Source of the DNA: Pelagibius litoralis
Lineage (GTDB): Bacteria; Pseudomonadota; Alphaproteobacteria; Kiloniellales; DSM-21159
Assembly: GCA_029287455.1 (NCBI GenBank)
Contig: JARFRB010000092.1
Location: 1 to 64,000, forward strand
Length of the DNA stretch: 64,000 bases
Direction of reading: 5' to 3'
Positions 50,355-58,562 of the stretch are shown one piece after another (within the stretch, counting starts at the first letter, position 1; each line of letters opens with the position of its first letter). The translations under genes were made by a program, and so were the position numbers. The notes under the pieces are model-generated. The model worked only from the letters and a program-made list of their open reading frames with translations. It did not search any database and had not been told where the DNA came from.

Positions 50355-52883
50355 TCAAGCTGCCGGGCGCGGCTCATCGCCGCCTTCGGCCCTGCGGACC
50401 GCGGATTCCTCGTTTTCCTTGAGGCGCTGGCTCGCCACGTTCTCAATGGTCTCCTTGAGCGCCGGGTCCCGCCTAAGAAGGCGGCGCAGATCGCGCCCGT
50501 CCAGCGAAAGAAGGTGCGTGTAGCCAACCGAAACCACGTCCGCGCGCCTGGGCTGTCGCGTCAGCAACGCCAGTTCCCCGAAGAAGTCCCCCGGCCCAAG
50601 CGACAGGCGGCGGTCCTCTAGCACGACCTCGACCTTGCCCGAGGCGATAAAGTACATGGCGCGGCCCTTGTCGCCGGTGCGCATGATGGTTTCGCCGGGA
50701 TAGGCGAGGCGAGCCCGCAATAGGCGCGCGAGGTCCATCAGTCGCTCCGGGTCCAGCGACTTGAACAGCGGGACGCCACGGATCATCTCCGCTAACCGCA
50801 GGCCGAGATCAAGGGGCGGGCGCTTGCCCGCCGCCTCGCGCCGGACACCCAGGTCGCGCTGGAGATCCGTGAAAACCTCTCGGCTGATCAAGGATTCGTC
50901 GAATTGCTTGCGGTAGGCCGCGTCCTCCATGCGCAAGGCGGCGCGCGCGAGATACTGCCGCCGCAAGGCCATGGCGAAGCCGGTGTATTGCAGGTCGATC
51001 GCGGTCATCGCATCCTCGACCCGCGACAGGCGTTGGCGCAGCAGGCGCTCCATCGAGCCGGTGGCCTCGGACCCCACCAAGGGCGCGAGCGACCGCTTGT
51101 TGAAGCTCAGCAGCTCCCGGATCACCATCTGCATGATCATCAAGAGCTCGAAGCGGTCCGCCAGTTCGCGGGCCAGCAACCATGTGGAACCGGTTTTGCG
51201 TTGCACCAGGACAGCGAAGCGCAAGGCGCTGGTTAGCCGTACCAGACGGTCGCCGGTTGTCTCGTAGCCGGCGGCGCCCTCGGCGCGCACCGCGTCGAGC
51301 AGTCGGTCGCTGGTCGCCGCCAGGGGGCCGACCAGGCGCGAGGAGATGCTCTGAGCTTGGAAATGCTCGAGATAGAGTTCCTTTTCGCGATTGGCGAGCG
51401 CTAAGAGGCCGACCCGCTCGCGCTGTTCCAGGGAGAGGGCCTCCGGCTCCTCGGCGACCTGCACGCCTTCCGTCAAGCCCTCGGCCAATCCAGGATCGAA
51501 ACCATAGTCGCGCGCCGTGGTCTGAACCTGCCGGTGGATCTGGTCGCGTGAGAGGGCGATCACACGGTTTCGCAAGGCCTGTTCGGTGGCGCTGAGGCGG
51601 TCGAGGTGGAGGAGGCGCAGAAGCGGCTGGAGAGTTGGCGCTTGGACGAAGAGCGTGAAGAAGACGAAGCCGGTGGCCAGAACCTCGACGAAGCGCCTGG
51701 CCTCAGCCGGGATTTCGGCGTTCTGGCTGATGGAAAGGGCCAGCACCAAGGTTACCGCCCCACGCAGACCGCCCCAGAGGATGAATAGCTTGGCCCGCTG
51801 GTTGATCGGATGCGCCAGGCGCCCCAGCGAAAGCATGGGTAGAAGCCCGAAGAGCACCAAGCCGCGGGCAAGCAGGGCGGCCGCTACGAGCGCGAGCAGC
51901 AGGGCAAGATCGGTCCAGGTCGCCTGCGGCAGCGCGCGCACCGCTAGCATGGAGGCCAGAACAAAAATCAGCGAGGTCGCCCAAAAATCGAACTGGTCCC
52001 AAGCCCGCTGCATCGCCGACCAAATCTCCGGCGCCAGGCGTGTCGGCCCAATCACCGAGAGGGTGAGGGCGGCGCAGACAACCGCGACCACGCCGGAAAC
52101 CTCGAAGTAGACCTCTCCCAGCAGGTAGGAAAGGTAGGCCAGGGCCACCGCTAGGGTCACGGCCGCGGCGCGGGAGGCCCTAAGGTAGACCAAGGCCACC
52201 CCGGCGATGCGCGCCAGCACGACGCCAAGCACCGCGCCGCCCACCAGGGAGACCACCAGGGCAAGGGCATCTTCGCCAACGTTCAGGGTGCCGCGGTCGG
52301 TCAGAATGTCCACGAGCACAACGAAGAGCGCGATGGCGGCCGCGTCGTTGAACAGGCTCTCCCCGGCGATCAAGGTCGACAAGCGGCGTGGCGCCCCCAA
52401 ATCACGGAAGGTCGCCAGCACGGCGGCCGGGTCGGTTGTGGCGACGATCGACCCTAGCAGCAGGCAGACAACGAGGCTTGTCTGGCTAATCGCCGCCAGG
52501 CCAAGGCCGATGACGCCGGTACAGATCAACACGGCCACCACAGCCAGAACCAGAACGGCGGCGAACTCGTCCAGCAGTAGCCGCAGGTCCACCCCCAGCC
52601 CGGCCGTGAACAGCAGCGGGGGCAGGAACAGCAGCAAGAAAGCATCGGCGGTCAGGCCAATCTCGCTCAACCCCAAAAGGAAGTCGCGGGCAAAGGCCGT
52701 GCTCTCCGGGATCATGCGCTCGACAAGATGCTCGGCGCCAACCGCGCCAAGCCCAAGCACGATGCCGAGCAAGGCTAGAAGAAGCGTGAAGGGGAGCGAC
52801 AGACGATCGGCAAGCGGCAGCAGCAAGCTGCAAAAGACCAGCAGCCCGGCCAGAGCGAGAATAACCGGTGCAATCTCAATCAT
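50355..52883 (-). CDS. NhaP-type Na+(K+)/H+ antiporter with C-terminal cyclic-nucleotide-binding domain
   Basis: 842 residues. About 12 membrane helices occupy residues 1-400; the antiporter core has GESLFNDAAAIALFVV, with the conserved ND and Asp of the CPA1 family. A long cytoplasmic helical region (400-690) precedes a cyclic-nucleotide-binding domain at about 700-815: VPLFKSLDPERLMDLARLL, GRAMYFIASGKVEVVL and FGELALLTRQPRRADVVS. In the last block Asp replaces the usual Thr/Ser after the Arg that binds the phosphate, so ligand binding may be altered. ATG at 52883. Likely function: pH or cation homeostasis. Confidence 0.92.
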   Translation of the reverse strand: MIEIAPVILALAGLLVFCSLLLPLADRLSLPFTLLLALLGIVLGLGAVGAEHLVERMIPESTAFARDFLLGLSEIGLTADAFLLLFLPPLLFTAGLGVDLRLLLDEFAAVLVLAVVAVLICTGVIGLGLAAISQTSLVVCLLLGSIVATTDPAAVLATFRDLGAPRRLSTLIAGESLFNDAAAIALFVVLVDILTDRGTLNVGEDALALVVSLVGGAVLGVVLARIAGVALVYLRASRAAAVTLAVALAYLSYLLGEVYFEVSGVVAVVCAALTLSVIGPTRLAPEIWSAMQRAWDQFDFWATSLIFVLASMLAVRALPQATWTDLALLLALVAAALLARGLVLFGLLPMLSLGRLAHPINQRAKLFILWGGLRGAVTLVLALSISQNAEIPAEARRFVEVLATGFVFFTLFVQAPTLQPLLRLLHLDRLSATEQALRNRVIALSRDQIHRQVQTTARDYGFDPGLAEGLTEGVQVAEEPEALSLEQRERVGLLALANREKELYLEHFQAQSISSRLVGPLAATSDRLLDAVRAEGAAGYETTGDRLVRLTSALRFAVLVQRKTGSTWLLARELADRFELLMIMQMVIRELLSFNKRSLAPLVGSEATGSMERLLRQRLSRVEDAMTAIDLQYTGFAMALRRQYLARAALRMEDAAYRKQFDESLISREVFTDLQRDLGVRREAAGKRPPLDLGLRLAEMIRGVPLFKSLDPERLMDLARLLRARLAYPGETIMRTGDKGRAMYFIASGKVEVVLEDRRLSLGPGDFFGELALLTRQPRRADVVSVGYTHLLSLDGRDLRRLLRRDPALKETIENVASQRLKENEESAVRRAEGGDEPRPAA

Positions 52884-53047
52884 TATGGGTGGGAGTTTGC
52901 CCCATAGGAATTTGGCACGCCATAGTGGATTAAACCCGGTGCCGTGGGGCCTCTTTCCATTTGGCGGCTTGCGCCGTTGTGCGCGGCGGCTGGCGTGCTA
53001 CAAACTCCAGCGGTTGAACCCGCCAGCGTGAGAGGAGGGACAAAGGT

Positions 53048-54457
53048 ATGTCCGAAGGAGTGACGCCACGTATTGAAAGCGATTCCATGGGGGAGATCGA
53101 GGTCCCGGGGGATAGCTATTGGGGTGCGCAGACTCAGCGCTCGCTTCAAAACTTCCGCATCGGCGGCGAGACCATGCCGCCGGCGTTGGTGCGGGCTCTT
53201 GGCATCCAGAAGCTGGCGGCGGCGCGGACCAACATGGCGCTCGGTGTGCTCGACCCCAAGCTCGGTGCCGCGATTTGCCAGGCCGCAGAAGAGGTCGCGG
53301 CGGGCGATATGATGGACCAGTTCCCGCTGGTGGTTTGGCAAACCGGCTCGGGCACGCAGTCCAATATGAATGCCAACGAGGTAATCGCCGGCCGGGCCAA
53401 CGAGATTCTGACCGGCACCCGCGGCGGGAAAAGCCCGGCGCACCCGAACGATCACTGCAACATGGGGCAGTCCTCGAACGACACCTTCCCGACGGCCATG
53501 CACATTGCGGCGATCCAGCAAATCCTCGACGACACCCTGCCGAAGCTGCGGCGGCTGCATGCCGGATTGTCGGACAAAGCGGAATTGTTTTCGGAAATCA
53601 TCAAGATAGGGCGCACCCACCTGATGGATGCAACGCCGCTGACCCTCGGGCAGGAGTTTTCCGGCTACGCCCGGCAGATGGAAAACGGCATCGCACGGGT
53701 GGAGGCCAGCGTGCCGCGCCTCTTGGAACTGGCCCAGGGCGGGACGGCTGTGGGCACCGGGTTGAACGCTATCGAAGGTTTTGCCGAGAGCTTCGCCGCG
53801 GAGGTCGCGGGCCTGACGAAGCACCCCTTCGTCACGGCCCCCAACAAGTTCGAGGCCTTGGCGGCCCACGACGCCATCGTTGAGGCCTCGGGCGCCTTGA
53901 ACGTGCTCGCCTGCTCCCTCATGAAGATCGCCAATGATATCCGGCTGCTGGGCTCGGGCCCGCGCTGCGGCCTGGGCGAGCTGCGGCTGCCGGCGAATGA
54001 GCCTGGCTCCTCAATCATGCCGGGGAAGGTCAATCCCACTCAGGCGGAGGCCATGACCATGGTCTGCGCGCAAGTCATGGGCAACCACACCGCGATCACC
54101 GTGGCGGGCTCCAACGGGCACTTCGAGCTCAACGTGTTCAAGCCGGTCCTGATCTATAACCTTCTGCAGTCAGCGAAACTGCTTGGGGACGCCTCTGAGT
54201 CCTTCCTGGACAACTGCGTGGCGGGGATCGAGGCCAACCTTGACCGGATCGCCCAGCTCTTAAACGAATCGCTGATGCTGGTCACCGCCTTGAACCCCCA
54301 TATCGGCTATGACAACGCCGCCAAGGTCGCCAAGCGCGCCTACGCGGAAAACTCGACCTTGAAGGAGGCGGCGGTCGCCCTGGGGCTCTTGGAAGCCGAG
54401 GAATTCGATGCGCGGGTGCGCCCGGAGGAGATGATCGGCCCGCGCAAGAAACCGTGA
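53048..54457 (+). CDS. fumC: Fumarate hydratase class II
   Basis: 469 residues, the normal length. Class II fumarase motifs: [67 protein letters not shown] and the signature [13 protein letters not shown]. The enzyme interconverts fumarate and malate in the citric acid cycle without an iron-sulfur cluster, which suits oxygen exposure. ATG at 53048 has GAGAGGAGGGACAAAGG upstream. Its TGA overlaps the GTG of the next gene (GTGA), so a ribbon-helix-helix protein is made in step with it. Confidence 0.97.
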   Translation: MSEGVTPRIESDSMGEIEVPGDSYWGAQTQRSLQNFRIGGETMPPALVRALGIQKLAAARTNMALGVLDPKLGAAICQAAEEVAAGDMMDQFPLVVWQTGSGTQSNMNANEVIAGRANEILTGTRGGKSPAHPNDHCNMGQSSNDTFPTAMHIAAIQQILDDTLPKLRRLHAGLSDKAELFSEIIKIGRTHLMDATPLTLGQEFSGYARQMENGIARVEASVPRLLELAQGGTAVGTGLNAIEGFAESFAAEVAGLTKHPFVTAPNKFEALAAHDAIVEASGALNVLACSLMKIANDIRLLGSGPRCGLGELRLPANEPGSSIMPGKVNPTQAEAMTMVCAQVMGNHTAITVAGSNGHFELNVFKPVLIYNLLQSAKLLGDASESFLDNCVAGIEANLDRIAQLLNESLMLVTALNPHIGYDNAAKVAKRAYAENSTLKEAAVALGLLEAEEFDARVRPEEMIGPRKKP

Positions 54458-54708
54458 CCGGGACAAAGCTCGATACCGCCCGCCCGGTGAAGCGTTCTGT
54501 TTCGATTGCCGGGCACCGGACCAGCCTGTCGATCGAGCCGATTTTCTGGGATCAGCTAAAGGCCTTCGCCCGGCAAGACGACAGGTCGCTGGCGGCGCTC
54601 ATCGGGGAACTCGACGCCCAGCGGACCGAAGGTCAGGCAAATCCGGCGAACCTCTCCTGCACCTTGCGAGTTTATGTCGTCGAGCGCCTGCTGGCTCGCG
54701 ACGGCTGA
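54454..54708 (+). CDS. Ribbon-helix-helix domain protein
   Basis: 84 residues. A basic strand ([19 protein letters not shown]) followed by two helices ([19 protein letters not shown], and a C-terminal helix) fits the ribbon-helix-helix fold used by small DNA-binding repressors and antitoxins. The GTG start lies in the GTGA overlap with the fumC stop. This fumC-ribbon-helix-helix pairing is seen in alphaproteobacteria, but the function is unknown. No toxin gene is adjacent. Confidence 0.8.
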   Translation: MTGTKLDTARPVKRSVSIAGHRTSLSIEPIFWDQLKAFARQDDRSLAALIGELDAQRTEGQANPANLSCTLRVYVVERLLARDG

Positions 54709-54719
54709 ATCCTAGAAAC

Positions 54720-55691
54720 CTAGTTCTCTCCGGCGAGCGGGTCCTCGGGCAGCGGCGCGGTTTGGCCGTCTTGGAAGAAGCCTTCCGCGTTCCTGACATC
54801 GGACTCTCGGATTTGCCTGTAGAGCGACCGGACGCGGGCGTAGGGGTCGACCGAGTCCTTCCGAATTTCCTCGAAGGTTTCGATATTGCGCGAGTAGAAG
54901 TCGATGCCGTCCAGGGCCGCGCGCGGGATGCCGTAGCGGTCCTCCCATGGATAGGTGAGGGGGTCGGCCAGCCAGTCTACCAGCCGGCCCGTGGCGTCGC
55001 GTGCGTTGGATGGGCCCAAGATTGGCAAGACCAGATAGAAACCTTCGCCCACGCCGTAGGAAGCCAAGGTTTGGCCGAAATCTTCGTCGTGGAAGGGCAG
55101 GCCCGCTTCGGCGGCGATATCGGCCACGCCAAGGCTAAGGCTGGTGTTGATCAGGAAGCGCGCGAAGGTGGTTTCCGCCCGTTCCCACTCGCCCTGCAGC
55201 AGGTCGTTCATCAGGATAACGGGAGTCGCCAGGTTCCGCAGAAAAGCCCGGATGGAATCCTTGATCGGCGGTGGAACCCAATCCCGATATGTCACGGCGA
55301 TCGGGCGAATGATCACCACATCCAACATTTCGTTGAAGGCGAAAGTGAAGCGGTTGAGGGTTTCCAAGGGGTCGTTAATATCCTCCTCGGCCGCCGCGTC
55401 ACCGTAGATATCGGAAAATTCGTCATCGCCATAGAGGTCGGAAAGATCGTCCTCGGAGGCGTCGTCCGCGATGCCCTCGGGAGCGGCTTGCGCGAATGAG
55501 GGCCCCAGGCGCGGTTCCTGGGGCAAAGGCATGCGAAGGTCCGGGTCGGAGGAACCCACAAGCGTCGCGCGTCGCCCCTCGCCCTCGGGCGCGCCCGCGC
55601 AGGCCGATAAGCTCATGGCGATGGCGGCGAAGGCCAAAGTTGTGGCGAGGCCAGCGAGATTCCTTGGGCGGCCTTCCGATTGTCCCTGCAA
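54720..55691 (-). CDS. mlaA: MlaA-family lipoprotein (VacJ-like, outer-membrane lipid asymmetry)
   Basis: 323 residues. TTG at 55691, with GGGGGAGAG upstream, gives a lipoprotein signal peptide that ends in the lipobox LSAC near residue 31. An Asp/Glu-rich linker with two YGD-type units (SDLYGDDEFSDIYGD) follows, then the MlaA domain: DPLETLNRFTFAFNEMLD, TPVILMNDLLQGEWERA, SLSLGVADIA and FGQTLASYGVGEGFYLVLP. MlaA extracts mislocalised phospholipid from the outer leaflet and passes it to MlaC. No other mla genes are nearby. ATG-based starts further upstream would destroy the signal peptide. Confidence 0.88.
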   Translation of the reverse strand: MQGQSEGRPRNLAGLATTLAFAAIAMSLSACAGAPEGEGRRATLVGSSDPDLRMPLPQEPRLGPSFAQAAPEGIADDASEDDLSDLYGDDEFSDIYGDAAAEEDINDPLETLNRFTFAFNEMLDVVIIRPIAVTYRDWVPPPIKDSIRAFLRNLATPVILMNDLLQGEWERAETTFARFLINTSLSLGVADIAAEAGLPFHDEDFGQTLASYGVGEGFYLVLPILGPSNARDATGRLVDWLADPLTYPWEDRYGIPRAALDGIDFYSRNIETFEEIRKDSVDPYARVRSLYRQIRESDVRNAEGFFQDGQTAPLPEDPLAGEN

Positions 55692-55813
55692 TACTCTCTC
55701 CCCCGACAACGAAGAACGGAGCGGACTTGCGTCGTCCCCGCCCTCGAGATGTTCCGGTAGCACAGGAAACCACACAACGCGAGTCGCGGATTTCATCAAA
55801 TTTGACGATCTTT

Positions 55814-55841
55814 ACGAGATTCAACATGAAATAGATCTCGT
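55814..55841. repeat. Inverted repeat between the symporter and mlaA
   Basis: ACGAGAT and ATCTCGT, seven-base perfect arms, 14 bases apart. It lies 123 bases upstream of the mlaA start and just after the symporter stop, both on the minus strand. It could be an operator or a weak terminator; there is no T-run. Confidence 0.35.
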
Positions 55842-55851
55842 TTAACGCTAA

Positions 55852-56799
55852 TCAATCCTTTGCGCCGCCGGGCTTTTGGCCCAAGAGGCGGCGATAAACT
55901 GGCGAGAGAATCGCCGGCAGCATGTACATGGGCAGCTGTGCGATGGCGAAGAACAGCACCACGCCGAAGTTTGTATCGGCGGGAAGCGCCGCCAGCAGCA
56001 GCCCCATGTTGCAATTTCCGCTCATAAGAGCAGCCGAAAGGGCCCGCCGGCGGCCCATCCAGAAGAACATCCCCCAACCGAGCAGTTGAAGCACAGGATT
56101 CGCGACGAAGGCCACGGCCAGCCAGAGCGCAACCATCCAGGGGTCCTCGAATATCGCGTCGGTCACACCATCCATGACGCTGATCGCGAAAATCAGCATG
56201 GTCAGCACCATCAGGCCGTCGAGCTGGGTGTTGTAGCTCCGCAGCTTCGCCAGCCCTATCAGCCTGCGCAGCAGCAGCGCGGCAAGGAAGGCGCCCAGGA
56301 CCAGCGCCGCCAGGCGGATCATGAGCTCCAGCACGCCCACCTCCAACTCCAGCCCTAGAAGCGCTAGGGCGAGCGGCGGCACGGTGAGGGGGGTTAGCAA
56401 GGTCGAAACAATCCCGATGACCACCACCAAGGCGCCGTCCAGCCCCAGCAGAATGGCGATCGCGGTGGCTCCCAGGATGGGCGGTGCGCAGGCCATGAGG
56501 ACAACCGAGATTTTCAAAGCTTCCGGCAGCGGCACCGGCCAGAGGGCCAGCCAAGTGACTACCGGCGATATCAGCATCATCCAGGCGACCAGAAGGCCGG
56601 AGCGTATCGGCTGGCGGATGTAGCCCGCCATGATGTGCCAATCGACCCTCAAGAGCGCGAAAACCAAGAGTATGGCCACCGCGTGAGGCAGGATTGGGCG
56701 CAGTAGGGAGGCGAGCGGCGGCACCGCGAGTCCGATAAACACGCCGATAAAGAGCGCGCGCGGCCCGTTTCCGCCAATGAATGCCAGTACGCGTCCCAT
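55852..56799 (-). CDS. Bile acid:sodium symporter family transporter
   Basis: 315 residues, about ten membrane helices. GLAVPPLASLLRP near the start and the central ACAPPILGATAIAILLGLDGAL, then a late GNCNMGLLLAALP, agree with the SBF/bile-acid symporter fold, which carries organic anions with sodium. ATG at 56799 has GGGGAGAT upstream. An extension to 57372 is antisense to the thioesterase gene and rejected. Substrate unknown. Confidence 0.85.
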   Translation of the reverse strand: MGRVLAFIGGNGPRALFIGVFIGLAVPPLASLLRPILPHAVAILLVFALLRVDWHIMAGYIRQPIRSGLLVAWMMLISPVVTWLALWPVPLPEALKISVVLMACAPPILGATAIAILLGLDGALVVVIGIVSTLLTPLTVPPLALALLGLELEVGVLELMIRLAALVLGAFLAALLLRRLIGLAKLRSYNTQLDGLMVLTMLIFAISVMDGVTDAIFEDPWMVALWLAVAFVANPVLQLLGWGMFFWMGRRRALSAALMSGNCNMGLLLAALPADTNFGVVLFFAIAQLPMYMLPAILSPVYRRLLGQKPGGAKD

Positions 56800-56928
56800 A
56801 TCTCCCCTGAATCTCCCCGGTGTCTCCCTCGCGGGCTCCTGGTTGAAATTGTCGCGGGAGACGCTATCCCTTTCGCCCCGGGACACCAATGCACTAAGCT
56901 CCCCAGCGATTAAACTAGGGAAGTCTCG

Positions 56929-57453
56929 ATGTCCGTGGAAGAAAGCGAAGCCGATCCGGCCCCTCTGGAACTGATTGAAGGCGAGGTTCAGCCGGAATGG
57001 ATCGACTACAACGGCCACATGAATGTGGCGTACTACGTGCTGGCGTTCGACCAGGCCTACGACGCCTTCTTGGACTGGCTTGGCATGGGGCAGGCCTTTC
57101 GCGAGCAAACCGGCGATTCGACCTTCTCGGCCGAGCTTCATATCCGCTACCTGCGCGAACTCACGCAAGGCGAGCCTTACCGGATTACAGGGCAGGTGCT
57201 TGGCAGCGATGCCAAGCGAATACATCTCTTCCTGCAAATGTATAGTCGGCGCAGTGGGGAGCTTGCGGCGACCTTGGAAGGGATGAACCTGTACGTGGAC
57301 CTTTCGGTTAGAAAAGTCGCCCCTATGCCGGACAACATCATGGCCGTGCTCGCTGAGCTTCAGGTCGCTCACGACAAGCTTCCCCGGCCGCCCGAAGCTG
57401 GCCGGGGTATCGCGATGCCGCCGCCGAAAGACCCCGCCGGAGGCGGCTCATGA
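56929..57453 (+). CDS. Hot-dog thioesterase family protein (4HBT-like)
   Basis: 174 residues. PEWIDYNGHMNVAYYVLAFD and FSAELHIRYLRELTQGE are the hallmark blocks of the acyl-CoA thioesterase group that includes 4-hydroxybenzoyl-CoA and carnitinyl/betainyl-CoA thioesterases. It would release CoA from a short acyl thioester in the cytosol; substrate unknown. ATG at 56929. Its stop overlaps the ATG of the next gene (ATGA). Confidence 0.88.
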   Translation: MSVEESEADPAPLELIEGEVQPEWIDYNGHMNVAYYVLAFDQAYDAFLDWLGMGQAFREQTGDSTFSAELHIRYLRELTQGEPYRITGQVLGSDAKRIHLFLQMYSRRSGELAATLEGMNLYVDLSVRKVAPMPDNIMAVLAELQVAHDKLPRPPEAGRGIAMPPPKDPAGGGS

Positions 57454-57962
57454 GCCGTTTTGGAGGCGCCTTGCTGGGCGCGGGCTTGGCTGTTGGGATG
57501 TGGTGCATGACGCTGGGCTTGGCCGAGGCTGCCTGCACCGATCCGCCGGGTGAAGCGGTGAACTGGCAGCGCTGTTCCTTCGATGGCTTGGACCTCTCCG
57601 GCGTCGACCTCGCGAAGTCGCGGCTGCGGGATGGTAGCTTTCTGAGGGCAAATCTGGCTGGTGCGGATCTGACCGACGTCGAGGCCTTCCGCGCCAAGTT
57701 CATCAACGCCGACTTGAGTGGTGCCAAGCTTTCGAACGCCCGCTTGTTTCAGGCGGACATGACCAAGGCCAATCTAAACGGGGCAGACCTGTCCGGCGCC
57801 GACCTGCGCAGCGCGAAGCTCTACAGGGCCGATCTTAGGGGCGCGAACCTGTCGGGTGCGCGTTTGCAAGGGGCCGACCTTGCCTTCGCGGACCTGTCTG
57901 GTGCCACCTGGACGAACGGCGAGTATGTCTGCCGGGACGGTTCCATCGGGCGCTGCAACTGA
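57450..57962 (+). CDS. Secreted pentapeptide-repeat protein
   Basis: 170 residues with a signal peptide (about 1-28, ending AEA-AC). About 17 tandem A-[DN]-L-x-x repeats run from residue 45 to 145 (such as FLRANLAGADLTDVEAFRA and KANLNGADLSGADL). Four Cys residues, two before and two after the repeat block, suggest disulfides. Pentapeptide-repeat proteins form right-handed beta-helices; those with a signal peptide are periplasmic and mostly of unknown function. It is translationally coupled to the thioesterase gene. Confidence 0.88.
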   Translation: MSRFGGALLGAGLAVGMWCMTLGLAEAACTDPPGEAVNWQRCSFDGLDLSGVDLAKSRLRDGSFLRANLAGADLTDVEAFRAKFINADLSGAKLSNARLFQADMTKANLNGADLSGADLRSAKLYRADLRGANLSGARLQGADLAFADLSGATWTNGEYVCRDGSIGRCN

Positions 57963-57965
57963 TCT

Positions 57966-58466
57966 TCACTCATCGTCTGGCTGGGTGTGGGCGAGCCTTC
58001 GCAAGGCAGCTTCGCCGAAGCGGTATTGCAGCCAGCCGCCGAGCTCTTCGGCGCCAAGGGCTTCGTAAAATTTTCGCGCCGGGTTCCAATGCAGAGCGGA
58101 AAGGTCCATGCGCCCGCAATCGCGTTCGATCGCGATCTGGGCCATCCGTTCGATCAGGCGCCGACCCACACCAAGGCCCCGCGCGCTCTCGGCAACCACA
58201 AGGTCCTCCAGGTAAAGGCCCGCCCGGCCCGCAAAGGTCGAGTAAATAGTGAAGTATAGCGCTAGCCCGACGGCTTCCGGCCCCTCCGGCCCTGCGTTTT
58301 CCGCCAGCAGACACTCGAATTTCGGGTCCGCTCCAAAGCCGTCTCGCCGAAGCGTTTCCTCGGTGACGTGAACTGCCGAGAGCAGATTCTCGAAGCGCGC
58401 GAGATCGAGAATCAAGCCGTGTATCGTGGGGACATCGGACTCCACCGCCGGGCGAATCGTCACCAT
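57966..58466 (-). CDS. GNAT-family N-acetyltransferase
   Basis: 166 residues with the GNAT fold. The acetyl-CoA loop is ARGLGVGRRLIERMAQIA (the R-G-x-G-x-G-x-x-L motif A) and the preceding strand reads YLEDLVV. The group is close to diamine (spermidine/spermine-type) or small-molecule acetyltransferases; the substrate is not clear. ATG at 58466; the ribosome-binding site is weak. Convergent with the pentapeptide-repeat gene. Confidence 0.88.
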   Translation of the reverse strand: MVTIRPAVESDVPTIHGLILDLARFENLLSAVHVTEETLRRDGFGADPKFECLLAENAGPEGPEAVGLALYFTIYSTFAGRAGLYLEDLVVAESARGLGVGRRLIERMAQIAIERDCGRMDLSALHWNPARKFYEALGAEELGGWLQYRFGEAALRRLAHTQPDDE

Positions 58467-58562
58467 GCCGGGTTAACCATCAAATCGGCGCTGCGGAGTC
58501 TGGGTCACGGTCAGTGCTCGAGCCCTTCTTGGTGGCGGCGCAACCGCCGAAGCTAACGGATC

